12,458 nt of DNA from an uncultured Chloroflexota bacterium. GTDB lineage: Bacteria > Chloroflexota > Anaerolineae > Promineifilales > Promineifilaceae. The notes below the pieces were generated by a model, which was given only the letters and a program-made list of their open reading frames with translations, made no database searches and was not told where the DNA came from. Of this stretch, positions 1 to 6,640 are shown one piece after another. Position 1 is the stretch's first letter, and each line of letters begins with the position of its first letter. A program made the position numbers and the translations under genes. The stretch lies in assembly GCA_937958365.1 (NCBI GenBank), contig CALFEW010000170.1:1-12458 (forward strand). Direction: 5' to 3'.

Positions 1-332
1 TGCGCGAGGCGGACGGCCTGGCAATGAGTTCGCGCAATAAGTACCTGGACCCGGCGCAGCGGGCGGCGGCGACGGTATTGTCGCGGGCGTTGGCGGCGGG
101 TATCACGGCGCTCCATGAAGGCGAACGGGACGCGGAGCAGTTACGCGCCTCGATGCGCGCCATCATCACCGCCGAACCGCTGGCCCGATTGGACTATATC
201 AGCGCCGCCGATCCGATGACGCTGGCAGAGTTGGCTGAAATAGGAGAAGGAGCGGTGTTGAGTACGGCCGTTTTCTTCGGCCGCACCCGCCTCATAGACA
301 ACATGATCTGGCAATTGACAGTTGACGATTGA
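1..332 (+). CDS. panC: Pantothenate synthetase, C-terminal part (5' end outside window)
   Basis: PanC joins pantoate and beta-alanine using ATP, the last step of pantothenate synthesis, in the cytosol. The frame is open from base 3, so the visible 109 codons are the C-terminal third of a protein of about 280 residues. The ATG at base 24 is internal. Family landmarks are READGLAMSSRN at the start (the MSSRN segment of the nucleotide-binding region), then a helical C-terminal domain with RLDYISAADPMTL and the terminal GRTRLIDN. panD follows 38 bp downstream, giving the usual panC-panD pair: PanD makes the beta-alanine that PanC consumes. The last six codons and the TGA stop lie inside a 7-bp tandem repeat (312-353), so the tail after RLIDNMIW is probably repeat-derived. 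The identification is secure; only the missing 5' end is unknown. Confidence 0.95.
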   Translation, partial: READGLAMSSRNKYLDPAQRAAATVLSRALAAGITALHEGERDAEQLRASMRAIITAEPLARLDYISAADPMTLAELAEIGEGAVLSTAVFFGRTRLIDNMIWQLTVDD

Positions 333-353
333 CCATTAACAATTGACCATTTA
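312..353. repeat. Degenerate heptanucleotide tandem repeat, tract A (six units)
   Basis: Six consecutive 7-bp units are visible: CAATTGA, CAGTTGA, CGATTGA, CCATTAA, CAATTGA, CCATTTA. The first three encode the last panC codons and its stop; the rest fill the panC-panD gap up to the panD Shine-Dalgarno (AAGGAG, 353-358). This is one of four period-7 tracts in the window. Confidence 0.85.
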
Positions 354-370
354 AGGAGATTCCCCCATCC

Positions 371-715
371 ATGCGTTGGGTATTACACGCCAAAATTCAC
401 AAAGCCACCGTCACCGAGGCCAACCTCGATTACGTGGGCAGCATTACCATTGACGAAGCCTTGCTGGAAAAGACCGGCCTCTGGCCGGGCGAAAAAGTGC
501 AGGTGGTAGACAATACCAACGGTGCGCGTCTGGAAACTTACATCATCAAAGGCGAGCGCGATTCCGGCATCATTTGCATGAACGGCGCGGCGGCGCATCT
601 CATCCACGCCGGCGACGAAATCATCATCATGGGCTACGAACTGACCGACCGGCCCATTCTTCAGCCCCAAGCCATCCTGGTAGACAAAGCGAATAAGTTT
701 GTGCGGTATTTGTAG
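371..715 (+). CDS. panD: Aspartate 1-decarboxylase proenzyme
   Basis: PanD decarboxylates L-aspartate to beta-alanine, the substrate PanC uses. It is made as a proenzyme that cleaves itself between Gly and Ser to create the N-terminal pyruvoyl cofactor. Here the site is Gly23-Ser24 (YVGSI), at the expected distance from the N-terminus. Other matches are Lys8 (E. coli Lys9 equivalent), Arg53, Thr56-Tyr57 (Thr57/Tyr58 equivalents) and NGAAAHL at 71-77. At 114 residues it is a little shorter than the usual 115-130. The start is supported by AAGGAG (353-358) at a rather long 12-nt spacing. It is co-oriented with panC and probably co-transcribed. A 17-bp perfect hairpin lies just downstream. Confidence 0.97.
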   Translation: MRWVLHAKIHKATVTEANLDYVGSITIDEALLEKTGLWPGEKVQVVDNTNGARLETYIIKGERDSGIICMNGAAAHLIHAGDEIIIMGYELTDRPILQPQAILVDKANKFVRYL

Positions 716-718
716 GCC

Positions 719-768
719 GCAACTTCCCGGAAGTTTAGAACTTCCGGGAAGTTGCAGCTTGCTTTTTT
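719..768. terminator. Perfect 17-bp hairpin between convergent panD and pyrB
   Basis: Bases 719-735 and 739-755 are perfect inverted complements around a 3-nt TAG loop; the arm core is AACTTCCCGGAAGTT. A run of six T (763-768) follows 7 nt after the stem in the panCD direction, so it could end the panCD transcript, although the T run is farther from the stem than in a classical terminator. The T run overlaps the pyrB stop codon. A diverged relative may lie at 11932-11966, so this may also be a dispersed palindromic repeat. Confidence 0.6.
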
Positions 769-1762
769 ACGCCCGGCCTAACACGGCCGCCAGCAGCGCC
801 ATGCGGATGTACATGCCGTTTTGCACCTGCCGGAAGTAAGCGGCGCGGGGGTCTTTGTCCACGTTGTAGTGGATTTCGCCCACACGCGGCAGGGGGTGCA
901 TGATAACCATTTTGTCTTTGGCTTTCGTCATCAGCTCAGACGTGATTTCATAATAGTTTTTCACCTGTTCGTACTGCGCCAGGTCGGAGAAGCGCTCTTT
1001 TTGCACGCGGGTCACGTACAACACGTCGGCGTTTTCAATCACGTCGGCCACGTCGTGGGTCTCGCGCACGTCTACTTTGGCGTCAATCACCTGATTCATG
1101 GTGGTCAGGGGCAGGCGCAAAATCTCCGGCGAGACGAAGCGCAGGCTGACGTCGAAGTGCAGCAGCAGCTTGGTGAGGGATTGCACGGTACGGCCGTAAC
1201 GCAAATCGCCCACCATCGCCACCTTTAGCCCATCCACCCGCCCCAACTCTTCGCGGATGGTGAACAGGTCCAACAGGGCCTGGGTGGGATGTTCACCCGG
1301 CCCGTCGCCGGCGTTTAGTACGGGCACGCTGGCATAATCGGCGGCCAACTTGGCCGAACCAATTTCCGGATGGCGCAAGACGATGGCGTCGGAATATTGC
1401 TCCAGAGTGCGCACGGTGTCGGCCAGGGTCTCGCCCTTGCTGACAGAGCTAAATTGCACGCCTTGCGTAATCGGAATTACGCTGCCGCCCAACCGCTCCA
1501 TCGCCGCAATAAAGGAGGAACTGGTGCGGGTGGATGGTTCGTAGAACAGGCAGGCCAGCACATACCCTTTCAGCAAGTCGGCGCTGCCGACGCGGTGAAC
1601 CATTTCGCGCATTTCTCGCGCCCGCTTGAAGATGAACGACAGGGTGTCGCGGTCAAATTGGTCTACCGATAAAATGTCCTGGCCGAGCAAAGCGTTGCTT
1701 TGGGCGACTTTTTGCGTCATTTCGTCCAGGTTGAACAGGGGGGTTAATTCTTGAATGGTCAT
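767..1762 (-). CDS. pyrB: Aspartate carbamoyltransferase catalytic chain, CAD-like
   Basis: PyrB transfers the carbamoyl group to aspartate, the committed step of pyrimidine synthesis. The product is 331 residues from ATG at 1762, chosen because AGGAGA (1767-1772) lies 4 nt upstream and the protein then begins at the usual family position; a longer open frame to 1897 runs through repeat sequence. Carbamoyl-phosphate residues are visible: STRTSSSF at 77-84, HPTQ at 158-161, and HPLPR at 289-293. The aspartate-domain TRVQKERF is at 251-258 and the C-terminus carries DPRAAYFRQ and NGMYIRMALLA. These strings match my recollection of the human CAD ATCase domain (STRTSSSF, GEHPTQALLD, REELG, QKERF) better than E. 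coli PyrB. It lies 55 bp downstream of pyrC in the same direction. No pyrI was seen. Confidence 0.95.
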   Translation of the reverse strand: MTIQELTPLFNLDEMTQKVAQSNALLGQDILSVDQFDRDTLSFIFKRAREMREMVHRVGSADLLKGYVLACLFYEPSTRTSSSFIAAMERLGGSVIPITQGVQFSSVSKGETLADTVRTLEQYSDAIVLRHPEIGSAKLAADYASVPVLNAGDGPGEHPTQALLDLFTIREELGRVDGLKVAMVGDLRYGRTVQSLTKLLLHFDVSLRFVSPEILRLPLTTMNQVIDAKVDVRETHDVADVIENADVLYVTRVQKERFSDLAQYEQVKNYYEITSELMTKAKDKMVIMHPLPRVGEIHYNVDKDPRAAYFRQVQNGMYIRMALLAAVLGRA

Positions 1763-1776
1763 GGCTTCTCCTAAAA

Positions 1777-1817
1777 AATTGTGAATTGTGAATTTTGAAA
1801 TGTGAACGGAACACGGC
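1777..1817. repeat. Degenerate heptanucleotide tandem repeat, tract B
   Basis: Units AATTGTG, AATTGTG, AATTTTG and AAATGTG occupy 1777-1804. They run into ACGGAAC / ACGGCTT-like units (1806 onward), which resemble the consensus of tract C at 7668. The tract fills the 55-bp pyrC-pyrB gap and abuts the pyrC stop. If transcribed, it lies just upstream of the pyrB Shine-Dalgarno. Confidence 0.8.
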
Positions 1818-2873
1818 TTACGCCAGGACACGGCCGTTTCCCGGTTTTGCCAGGACACGGCCGTTTGCAAACACAACTTCGCCGCGCAGCACCACACGGC
1901 TGACTTTGCCGGCCACTTCCACGCCGTCGAAGGGCGTCCAACCGCATTTGGTGAACAAGTTTTCGTTGCGGATGATGGTGGGCGTCATCTCCACTTCGAC
2001 GTGTGTGTCCGGCTGCTCCGGCAGGTGGTAAATGTGGCGCGGGTTGGTGTGCATGAGTTCGATGAGGCGGGGGAGGGTGAGACGGCCGTTTTCTACGGCC
2101 GTCAACATCAACCCCAGCGAAGTCTCCAACCCGGATATCCCCGGTGGCGGCGTAGCCGAGCGCTTTTCGGTCAACGTGTGCGGTGCATGATCTGTCGCAA
2201 TGCAATCAACCGTTGTGTTGATGTGCGCCCACAACGCCGCCACATCCTCCGGCGTACCCAAAACCGGCCGCATGTCAGCCAGCGGTCCCAACCGCGCCGC
2301 ATCCGACTGGTCCATAAACAGGTGATGGGGCGCCACTTCGCATGTCACCGGCAGCCCTTGCGCTTTCGCATCGGCGATCAACTCAATCTCTTCCTCTCGG
2401 CTGACGTGGACAATATGCACCGACCGATTATAAATTGCCGCCAGGCCAATGCTCACGGCCACGCTTTGTTTTTCCGCGTGCAGGGCGATGGGTTTGTGGC
2501 GCGGCCAGTTCTTAAAACAGGCCGCCAGCGTCGGCGTATCTTCCACACGCAGCTTGCCAAAGGTATCGTTCAGGTAAATCTTCAGCGCCACCGCATGTTC
2601 CGCCAGTTCCGGCAAATAAGCCACGTCTTCCGCGCTGCCTCCGGCAAAAAGGCCCACGTCACAGCGCACATCCGCCTGTGCCTGCCGGTACGCCGCTTGC
2701 AACACTTCCGGCGTCGTCAGCGGCGGGTTGGTATTGGGCATCGCCAGAATCATCGTGACGCCACCGGCCAGGGCTGCGGCCGTGCCGCTGGCAAAATCTT
2801 CCTTATGCTCGCCGCCAGGCACGCGCAAATGTGTGTGAACGTCAATTAATCCGGGTAAAGTGATCGTAGTCAT
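1818..2873 (-). CDS. pyrC: Dihydroorotase, CAD-like
   Basis: PyrC cyclises carbamoyl-aspartate to dihydroorotate, acting on the product of PyrB. The product is 351 residues. The amidohydrolase metal site is complete: His13 and His15 (HTHLR), Lys98 (expected carbamylated lysine, ALKIYLN), His132 (LHAE), His156 (HIVHVS) and Asp228 (ATDHAPH). Substrate residues Arg17 and Asn47 (PNTNPP) and the flexible-loop Thr104-Phe105 are present. From recalled human CAD numbering, all these positions map with one constant offset (+1458), so the core aligns without gaps. CAD Cys1613 corresponds to Val155 here. ATG at 2873 has a weak AGGA 7 nt upstream. The gene precedes pyrB, and an intrinsic terminator lies 77 nt upstream with no clear promoter in between, suggesting expression by read-through. 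The last codons lie in a 27-bp direct repeat. Confidence 0.95.
   Translation of the reverse strand: MTTITLPGLIDVHTHLRVPGGEHKEDFASGTAAALAGGVTMILAMPNTNPPLTTPEVLQAAYRQAQADVRCDVGLFAGGSAEDVAYLPELAEHAVALKIYLNDTFGKLRVEDTPTLAACFKNWPRHKPIALHAEKQSVAVSIGLAAIYNRSVHIVHVSREEEIELIADAKAQGLPVTCEVAPHHLFMDQSDAARLGPLADMRPVLGTPEDVAALWAHINTTVDCIATDHAPHTLTEKRSATPPPGISGLETSLGLMLTAVENGRLTLPRLIELMHTNPRHIYHLPEQPDTHVEVEMTPTIIRNENLFTKCGWTPFDGVEVAGKVSRVVLRGEVVFANGRVLAKPGNGRVLA
1822..1866. repeat. 27-bp-period direct repeat at the 3' end of pyrC
   Basis: An 18-bp sequence (GCCAGGACACGGCCGTTT) occurs at 1822-1839 and again perfectly at 1849-1866. Each copy carries the ACGGCCGT octamer. On the minus strand it encodes NGRVLA twice, ending the protein. 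Because the period is 27, the duplication keeps frame. Confidence 0.9.
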
Positions 2874-2950
2874 CGTTCGTCCTGTAGTTGGTTTGCCTTG
2901 GGGTCGAGTCGTCGGTTGGTCTGGAATTGACTACCTGACTCTCGCCCAGG

Positions 2951-2985
2951 CAAAAAAAAAGCCCGATCCCCAAAAGGATCAGGCT
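2951..2985 (-). terminator. Intrinsic terminator (candidate attenuator) upstream of pyrC
   Basis: On the minus strand AGCCTGATCC pairs with GGATCGGGCT (10 bp, one G-T) around a 6-nt loop and is followed directly by nine T (2960-2952). It lies 77 nt before pyrC and 26 bp after the leader ORF begins its last third, with the leader stop codon overlapping the 5' arm by 2 nt. This arrangement suggests attenuation of the pyr unit rather than termination of the ABC operon, which has its own terminator at 3125-3173. Confidence 0.8.
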
Positions 2986-3055
2986 ATGAATTGCACTGGT
3001 TTAGCGCTTGTAGAATGGTTATTTTGTCTCGACGGTCCCAGGTGAATTTGGACAC
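2984..3055 (-). CDS. Putative 23-residue pyr leader peptide
   Basis: A GTG-started ORF of 23 codons (MSKFTWDRRDKI... ending LNQCNS) is preceded by AAGGAG at about 10-nt spacing. Its TAG stop (2986-2984) overlaps the first bases of the terminator hairpin 2951-2985. A ribosome reaching the stop would cover the 5' arm of the terminator and could favour read-through into pyrC, as in translation-coupled pyrBI attenuation of enterobacteria. Unlike that system, no U-rich pause tract is seen in the leader, so the signal is unknown. It could instead be a small protein with its own promoter and terminator. I do not recognise the peptide. Confidence 0.5.
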   Translation of the reverse strand: MSKFTWDRRDKITILQALNQCNS

Positions 3056-3097
3056 TTGTTGGTTTCTCCTTATGCCAAGATTACACACCGGGAAATT

Positions 3098-3126
3098 ATG
3101 CTAACACAGTTGCCGGAATTTGCCAA
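3098..3126 (-). promoter_or_regulatory. Candidate promoter of the pyr leader-pyrC-pyrB unit
   Basis: On the minus strand TTGGCA (3126-3121) is followed after exactly 17 nt by TAGCAT (3103-3098). It would start transcription near 3091, about 36 nt before the leader GTG. The -35 box overlaps the T run of the ABC-operon terminator. Confidence 0.5.
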
Positions 3127-3173
3127 AAAATTTTCAGGCCCGACATATCTTTATAAAACTGTCGGGCCTGAAG
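3125..3173 (-). terminator. Intrinsic terminator of the ABC exporter operon
   Basis: CAGGCCCGACA (3135-3145) and TGTCGGGCCTG (3160-3170) form an 11-bp stem, extended by A-T pairs. In the minus direction it is followed by AAAA then six T. It lies 4 bp after the stop of the last permease gene. Confidence 0.88.
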
Positions 3174-3176
3174 GTT

Positions 3177-4412
3177 CTAACCAGAATGGCGCAGCTCGGT
3201 GAAGAAGCGCTGCCATTTTAACGACGAGGTCGAAAGCAGTGTGTCAGCGCGGAAGAAGCGGGCCGCGAGCAAGACAAAAAGGTACGTCGTGAAGGCCAAT
3301 GCGCCCAGGCTGACGAGAATTTGCCAGGTGGGCACACCGCCAACGGCCATGCGTGTCATCATCGCGGTTGGCGCGGTCAGAGGAAAGAGGCTCAGGGCTG
3401 TAGAAAACGGGCCATGGGGCGCCTGAATGAAGGCTGAGTTGAGCCACAACGGGATGAGCAAGGGCAGCAGAACAAAAAAGGTGAATTGGCCGCCTTCGCG
3501 GGCGTTGGGGGCCAGAGCGCCGATGGCTCCCATGAGGGAAGCGTAAAGCAGGTAGCCCAGAGCAAAAAAGAACAAGGCCCAGATAACAAAACCCGGTGGC
3601 AGGGTGTAAGCGCCGAACGCAGAAAAAACGGCCTGGCTGCGATTAAGCGTCAGCAGGCTGCCGCCCAGCCAAACGATCATCTGAATCAGGGCGACGACGC
3701 TGAGACCCAGGACTTTGCCCAGCATGAGTTCACGCGGCCGCAGACTGGTGAGTAAAATTTCCACTGTGCGGTTTTCTTTTTCCTGCGAAACGCTTTGCAG
3801 CATGAAGCCGCTGCTCATGCTGATGAGGAAGAAGAAAATGAACATGGTGGCGAACGGGACGAAGAAGGCCAGTGGATTGTTCTGGTCGTTGCCATTTTGC
3901 GGGGCCAGGGCTTGTTCGCGGATGACGCTTGTGGGATTTAACAGAGCCGAGGCCATTGCCTCATCACCCGTCAGGTTATAGGCCAGCACAAAAGCGAGCA
4001 GGTCTTCATTGGGCGTGTTAAACGGCCGAAAATCTTGCGTAATCACAATCAATTCGCCGTTGGTGACGTAATCGGCGGTGATGAGGAAGAAGGAATCGAA
4101 CTCACCGGCTTTCAGGGCAGCGCGGGCTTCGGTCTCGCTGGCAAACGAATGAAGCATACTCAGTGGCAGTGCATCTGGCAGCCGCTTAATCAAGTTGGCT
4201 TCGTCCACGTAGGCGATGGCTTCTGGTGGCGCGTTCAGGCCGGACAGAATGCCCTGCACGTTTTCTTCGTTGAAACTGCTGCTGGCCATGAGCTGCGTGC
4301 CCACGTTGAAAAAGATGATTAGCCCCGGAAACAAAATGGTCATAATCCAGAAGGAACGCTTTTGCAGCGTGGTGACAATTTCATGTTTGACGATGATGAG
4401 GATATTGCGCAT
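3177..4412 (-). CDS. ABC-2 type transporter permease (NatB/YhaP-like), second subunit
   Basis: This is a 411-residue membrane protein. An N-terminal segment (MRNILIIVKHEIVTTLQKRSFW) leads into a first membrane helix at about residues 24-42, then a soluble extracytoplasmic region of roughly 150 residues, then about five more helices. The motif QEKENRTVEILLTS followed by GKVLG, just after the second helix, is characteristic of ABC-2/NatB-like permeases. The start at 4412 is set by GGAG (4424-4421) 8 nt upstream; the open frame to 4448 would overlap the previous gene. The gap to the upstream permease is 4 bp, so translation is probably coupled. It likely pairs with that permease and the ATPase as a heteromeric exporter. 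The substrate cannot be told; NatAB exports sodium, but other members handle drugs or peptides. Confidence 0.88.
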   Translation of the reverse strand: MRNILIIVKHEIVTTLQKRSFWIMTILFPGLIIFFNVGTQLMASSSFNEENVQGILSGLNAPPEAIAYVDEANLIKRLPDALPLSMLHSFASETEARAALKAGEFDSFFLITADYVTNGELIVITQDFRPFNTPNEDLLAFVLAYNLTGDEAMASALLNPTSVIREQALAPQNGNDQNNPLAFFVPFATMFIFFFLISMSSGFMLQSVSQEKENRTVEILLTSLRPRELMLGKVLGLSVVALIQMIVWLGGSLLTLNRSQAVFSAFGAYTLPPGFVIWALFFFALGYLLYASLMGAIGALAPNAREGGQFTFFVLLPLLIPLWLNSAFIQAPHGPFSTALSLFPLTAPTAMMTRMAVGGVPTWQILVSLGALAFTTYLFVLLAARFFRADTLLSTSSLKWQRFFTELRHSG

Positions 4413-4416
4413 GGGG

Positions 4417-5625
4417 TTAGCTCCTGAGGCGCACGGCCGTTGCCACATCTTTCAACGAGAGATTCTGGCCGTAACGTAACATCCCTGTACGGAAAATGCG
4501 CGACGCTACCCAGACGCTGGTTAAGGCGGAGCCTGTCAAAATCACCCAGCTCAAAGCCATTTGCCACAGCGGCACGCTGCTCATGCCCCAACGCAGCATC
4601 ACCGTGATGAAGGAAGTGGTGGGAAAGAGCGTCAGAAATACCAGGATTGGACTGTTGGGGTTGGCAAGAAACAGAGCCATGAAGAAAAAAGGTATCAGGA
4701 AAAGCAGGTTCAGAACCCCAACGATTTGCTGCGCCTGGGTCAAATCGGTCACGGCGCTGCCGATGGCGGTCATGAGGCCGGCGATGAAGGCGTAGGCGGG
4801 AATGAAAAACAGCACCACAACCAGCAGCAGCGACCAGGGCACGCTGATGGAACGCAGCGCTTCAAAAAAGATTGCGCCAATCAAGATGGCCCCGATGCCG
4901 GTAAGCACCCAAATGAAAACCTGCGTCAGCGAGACAGCCAGCAGCCCCAGGGCTTTGCCGCCAATGAGTTGGCCGGGTGTGACGGTGGTCATCATGATTT
5001 CGATGGTGCGGTTTTCTTTTTCGTCGGTGACGACCTGGAGCAGGTAGCCGGAGGAACCCATAACCACGAAAATGAAGAAGAAGGCGGCAATGAACGGGAT
5101 GAAGAAACTAAAGATGTACCGTTCGCTGAATTCACGGCGGCCATCGGCGGCGCGCACGGTCAGATCGGACCCTTCGACCAGGCGCGTTTGAATGTCGGCC
5201 GAAAAGTCCTGGGCCAGGTTGGCGCGCAGGTAGCGGTTGAAGTCGCTGTAAACTGTGACGCCGGGGGTGTCTTGCCAGTAGTAAAAGTCTATTTGCATGG
5301 TGTGGGGATAATCGGCCGGAATGACAAAGATGGCCTGGATTTCCCCATCGGCTAGAGCCTGGCGGGCGGCGGCTTCGTCGGGAAACGGCCGTATCGCCAG
5401 CAACTCATTCCCGCTCCCCATTGGTGGAACCAGGGTGGGGTCTATGATGCCCGCCGCGTCCACGTAACCAATGGGCCGTTCCTGGTCGCCGCGAATGGAA
5501 ATGATGATGCCCGCCGCCATGACGACGATCAAAATCAGCGGGAATCCCAACGTGCCCACCCAAAAGCTGCGTTTGCCCACCATTTTACGATATTCATGCC
5601 GGGCCAGTAACCAGAAGTTACGCAT
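4417..5625 (-). CDS. ABC-2 type transporter permease (NatB/YhaP-like), first subunit
   Basis: The protein is 402 residues with the same architecture as its downstream neighbour: a cytoplasmic N-terminus (LLARHEYRKMVGKRSFWVG), membrane helix 1 at about 24-44, an extracytoplasmic domain of about 150 residues, and a C-terminal bundle of about five helices. TDEKENRTIEIMMTT then GGKALG corresponds to the same motif in the partner, so the pair look like an ancient duplication that now forms a heterodimer. The start at 5625 is supported by GGAGG 6 nt upstream. It overlaps the ATPase gene by 8 bp (ATGCGTAA), the usual sign of translational coupling. An open frame to 5712 exists but lies inside the ATPase gene. 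Confidence 0.88.
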   Translation of the reverse strand: MRNFWLLARHEYRKMVGKRSFWVGTLGFPLILIVVMAAGIIISIRGDQERPIGYVDAAGIIDPTLVPPMGSGNELLAIRPFPDEAAARQALADGEIQAIFVIPADYPHTMQIDFYYWQDTPGVTVYSDFNRYLRANLAQDFSADIQTRLVEGSDLTVRAADGRREFSERYIFSFFIPFIAAFFFIFVVMGSSGYLLQVVTDEKENRTIEIMMTTVTPGQLIGGKALGLLAVSLTQVFIWVLTGIGAILIGAIFFEALRSISVPWSLLLVVVLFFIPAYAFIAGLMTAIGSAVTDLTQAQQIVGVLNLLFLIPFFFMALFLANPNSPILVFLTLFPTTSFITVMLRWGMSSVPLWQMALSWVILTGSALTSVWVASRIFRTGMLRYGQNLSLKDVATAVRLRS

Positions 5626-6538
5626 GAGACGCCTCCCTGGCTTCCTTGCCTTCCTGAACAACCCGCACAAAAATGTCATCCAACGATGGTTCGGCAATTT
5701 CAAAGCGCTCAATCGTCAAATTGTCCTGGCGCGCTAAATGGCGAAAAACATCTTGCGGATTGACGCCGGCGTCTAACGCCAGATGCCAGCCGCCGTTTTG
5801 ATGGCGCGCTTCCAGCACGCCGGGAACCTGGTTGAAATCGCCGTGCCCTTCCAACAGGATGGCGTTGCCGGAGAAATCGCGCTTGATTTTGCTGACGTCG
5901 CCATAGAGGACGGTACGGCCGTTATCAATCAACACAATCCGGTTACACAGCGCTTCCACCTGATACATCTGGTGCGTAGACATGATAATCGTTTTGCCAG
6001 CCTGCCGCTGCTCTTCGATGATGTCTTTGGCCAGGCGCGTGTTCACCGGGTCCAGGCCGGAAAACGGCTCGTCTACGATGATCAAATCCGGTTCGTGCAG
6101 CAGCGTGGCGATTAATTGCGCCTTTTGCTGCATCCCCTTGCTCAGTTCCTGAATTTTCTTCTGCCGATGATCAAACAAGTCCAACCGTTTCAGCCAGCCT
6201 TCCAGGCGTTTTTTGGCTTCGCTTTCCGTCAGACCCTTGAGTGTGCCTAGAAAAACGAGGGTTTTGTCCAATTGGAGGTCTTTGTACAGCCCACGCTCTT
6301 CGGGCATATAGCCGATGCGCTGTTTGCTGGCTTCATTGACACGGCCGTCGAACACGGTAATTTGCCCGGCGTCCGGTTCAAAAATGTCCAGCATCATGCG
6401 AATGGTTGTGGTTTTGCCCGCGCCGTTGGGGCCTAACAAACCGAATATTTCACCGGGAAAGACTTCAAATGAGACGTCTTTGACCGCTTCAACGCGGCCA
6501 AAGCTTTTGCGAATAGACGAAACAGTGACAGTAGGCAT
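5618..6538 (-). CDS. ABC transporter ATP-binding protein (NatA-like)
   Basis: This 306-residue cytoplasmic ATPase powers the two permeases encoded downstream. Walker A is GPNGAGKTT at 36-44, the Q-loop region reads YMPEERGLY (77-85), the signature is LSKGMQQK at 132-139, Walker B is LIIVDE at 152-157 and the H-loop is His189. About 90 residues follow the nucleotide-binding domain (roughly 215-306), typical of NatA/CcmA-like ATPases with a small C-terminal domain. The start at 6538 has GGAGA 8 nt upstream and gives a normal N-terminus; the longer frame to 6589 adds 17 residues with no family support. It is the first gene of the operon, and a leader stem lies 35 nt upstream. Confidence 0.93.
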   Translation of the reverse strand: MPTVTVSSIRKSFGRVEAVKDVSFEVFPGEIFGLLGPNGAGKTTTIRMMLDIFEPDAGQITVFDGRVNEASKQRIGYMPEERGLYKDLQLDKTLVFLGTLKGLTESEAKKRLEGWLKRLDLFDHRQKKIQELSKGMQQKAQLIATLLHEPDLIIVDEPFSGLDPVNTRLAKDIIEEQRQAGKTIIMSTHQMYQVEALCNRIVLIDNGRTVLYGDVSKIKRDFSGNAILLEGHGDFNQVPGVLEARHQNGGWHLALDAGVNPQDVFRHLARQDNLTIERFEIAEPSLDDIFVRVVQEGKEAREASHA

Positions 6539-6572
6539 AAATGCAATCTCCGAGCAACAAAGCTCTCTTGAT

Positions 6573-6640
6573 GGGGAAAATCGTCGCACCTTGCTCGTTA
6601 TCTGATGCCCTTAAAGCGTGTCCACGACGCAATTTTCCCC
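6573..6640 (-). promoter_or_regulatory. Long-range stem in the 5' leader of the ABC operon
   Basis: In the minus-strand transcript GGGGAAAAT (6640-6632) pairs perfectly with ATTTTCCCC (6581-6573). After a 2-nt bulge the stem continues CGTCG with CGACG plus two wobble pairs, giving about 16 pairs closing a loop of about 35 nt. It ends about 35 nt before the ATPase start. It could be an unrecognised leader RNA element or, as DNA, a spaced operator. I do not recognise a riboswitch class. Confidence 0.4.

Noticed and set aside
1763..1897. Longer N-terminus for PyrB
   Set aside because: The extension translates the heptamer repeat and the end of pyrC; ATG at 1762 has a good Shine-Dalgarno and a normal family N-terminus.
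2001..2849. Long plus-strand open frame of 282 codons opposite pyrC
   Set aside because: It is the antisense shadow of pyrC; its composition is rich in Arg, His and Gln and shows no family motif, while the minus strand has a complete dihydroorotase.
2951..3091. PyrR-binding attenuator before pyrC
   Set aside because: No recognisable PyrR binding loop or antiterminator competing with the 2951-2985 stem was seen.
4561..5355. 264-codon plus-strand open frame opposite the ABC permease
   Set aside because: Antisense shadow with very high His, Asn, Gln and Gly content and no recognisable motif.
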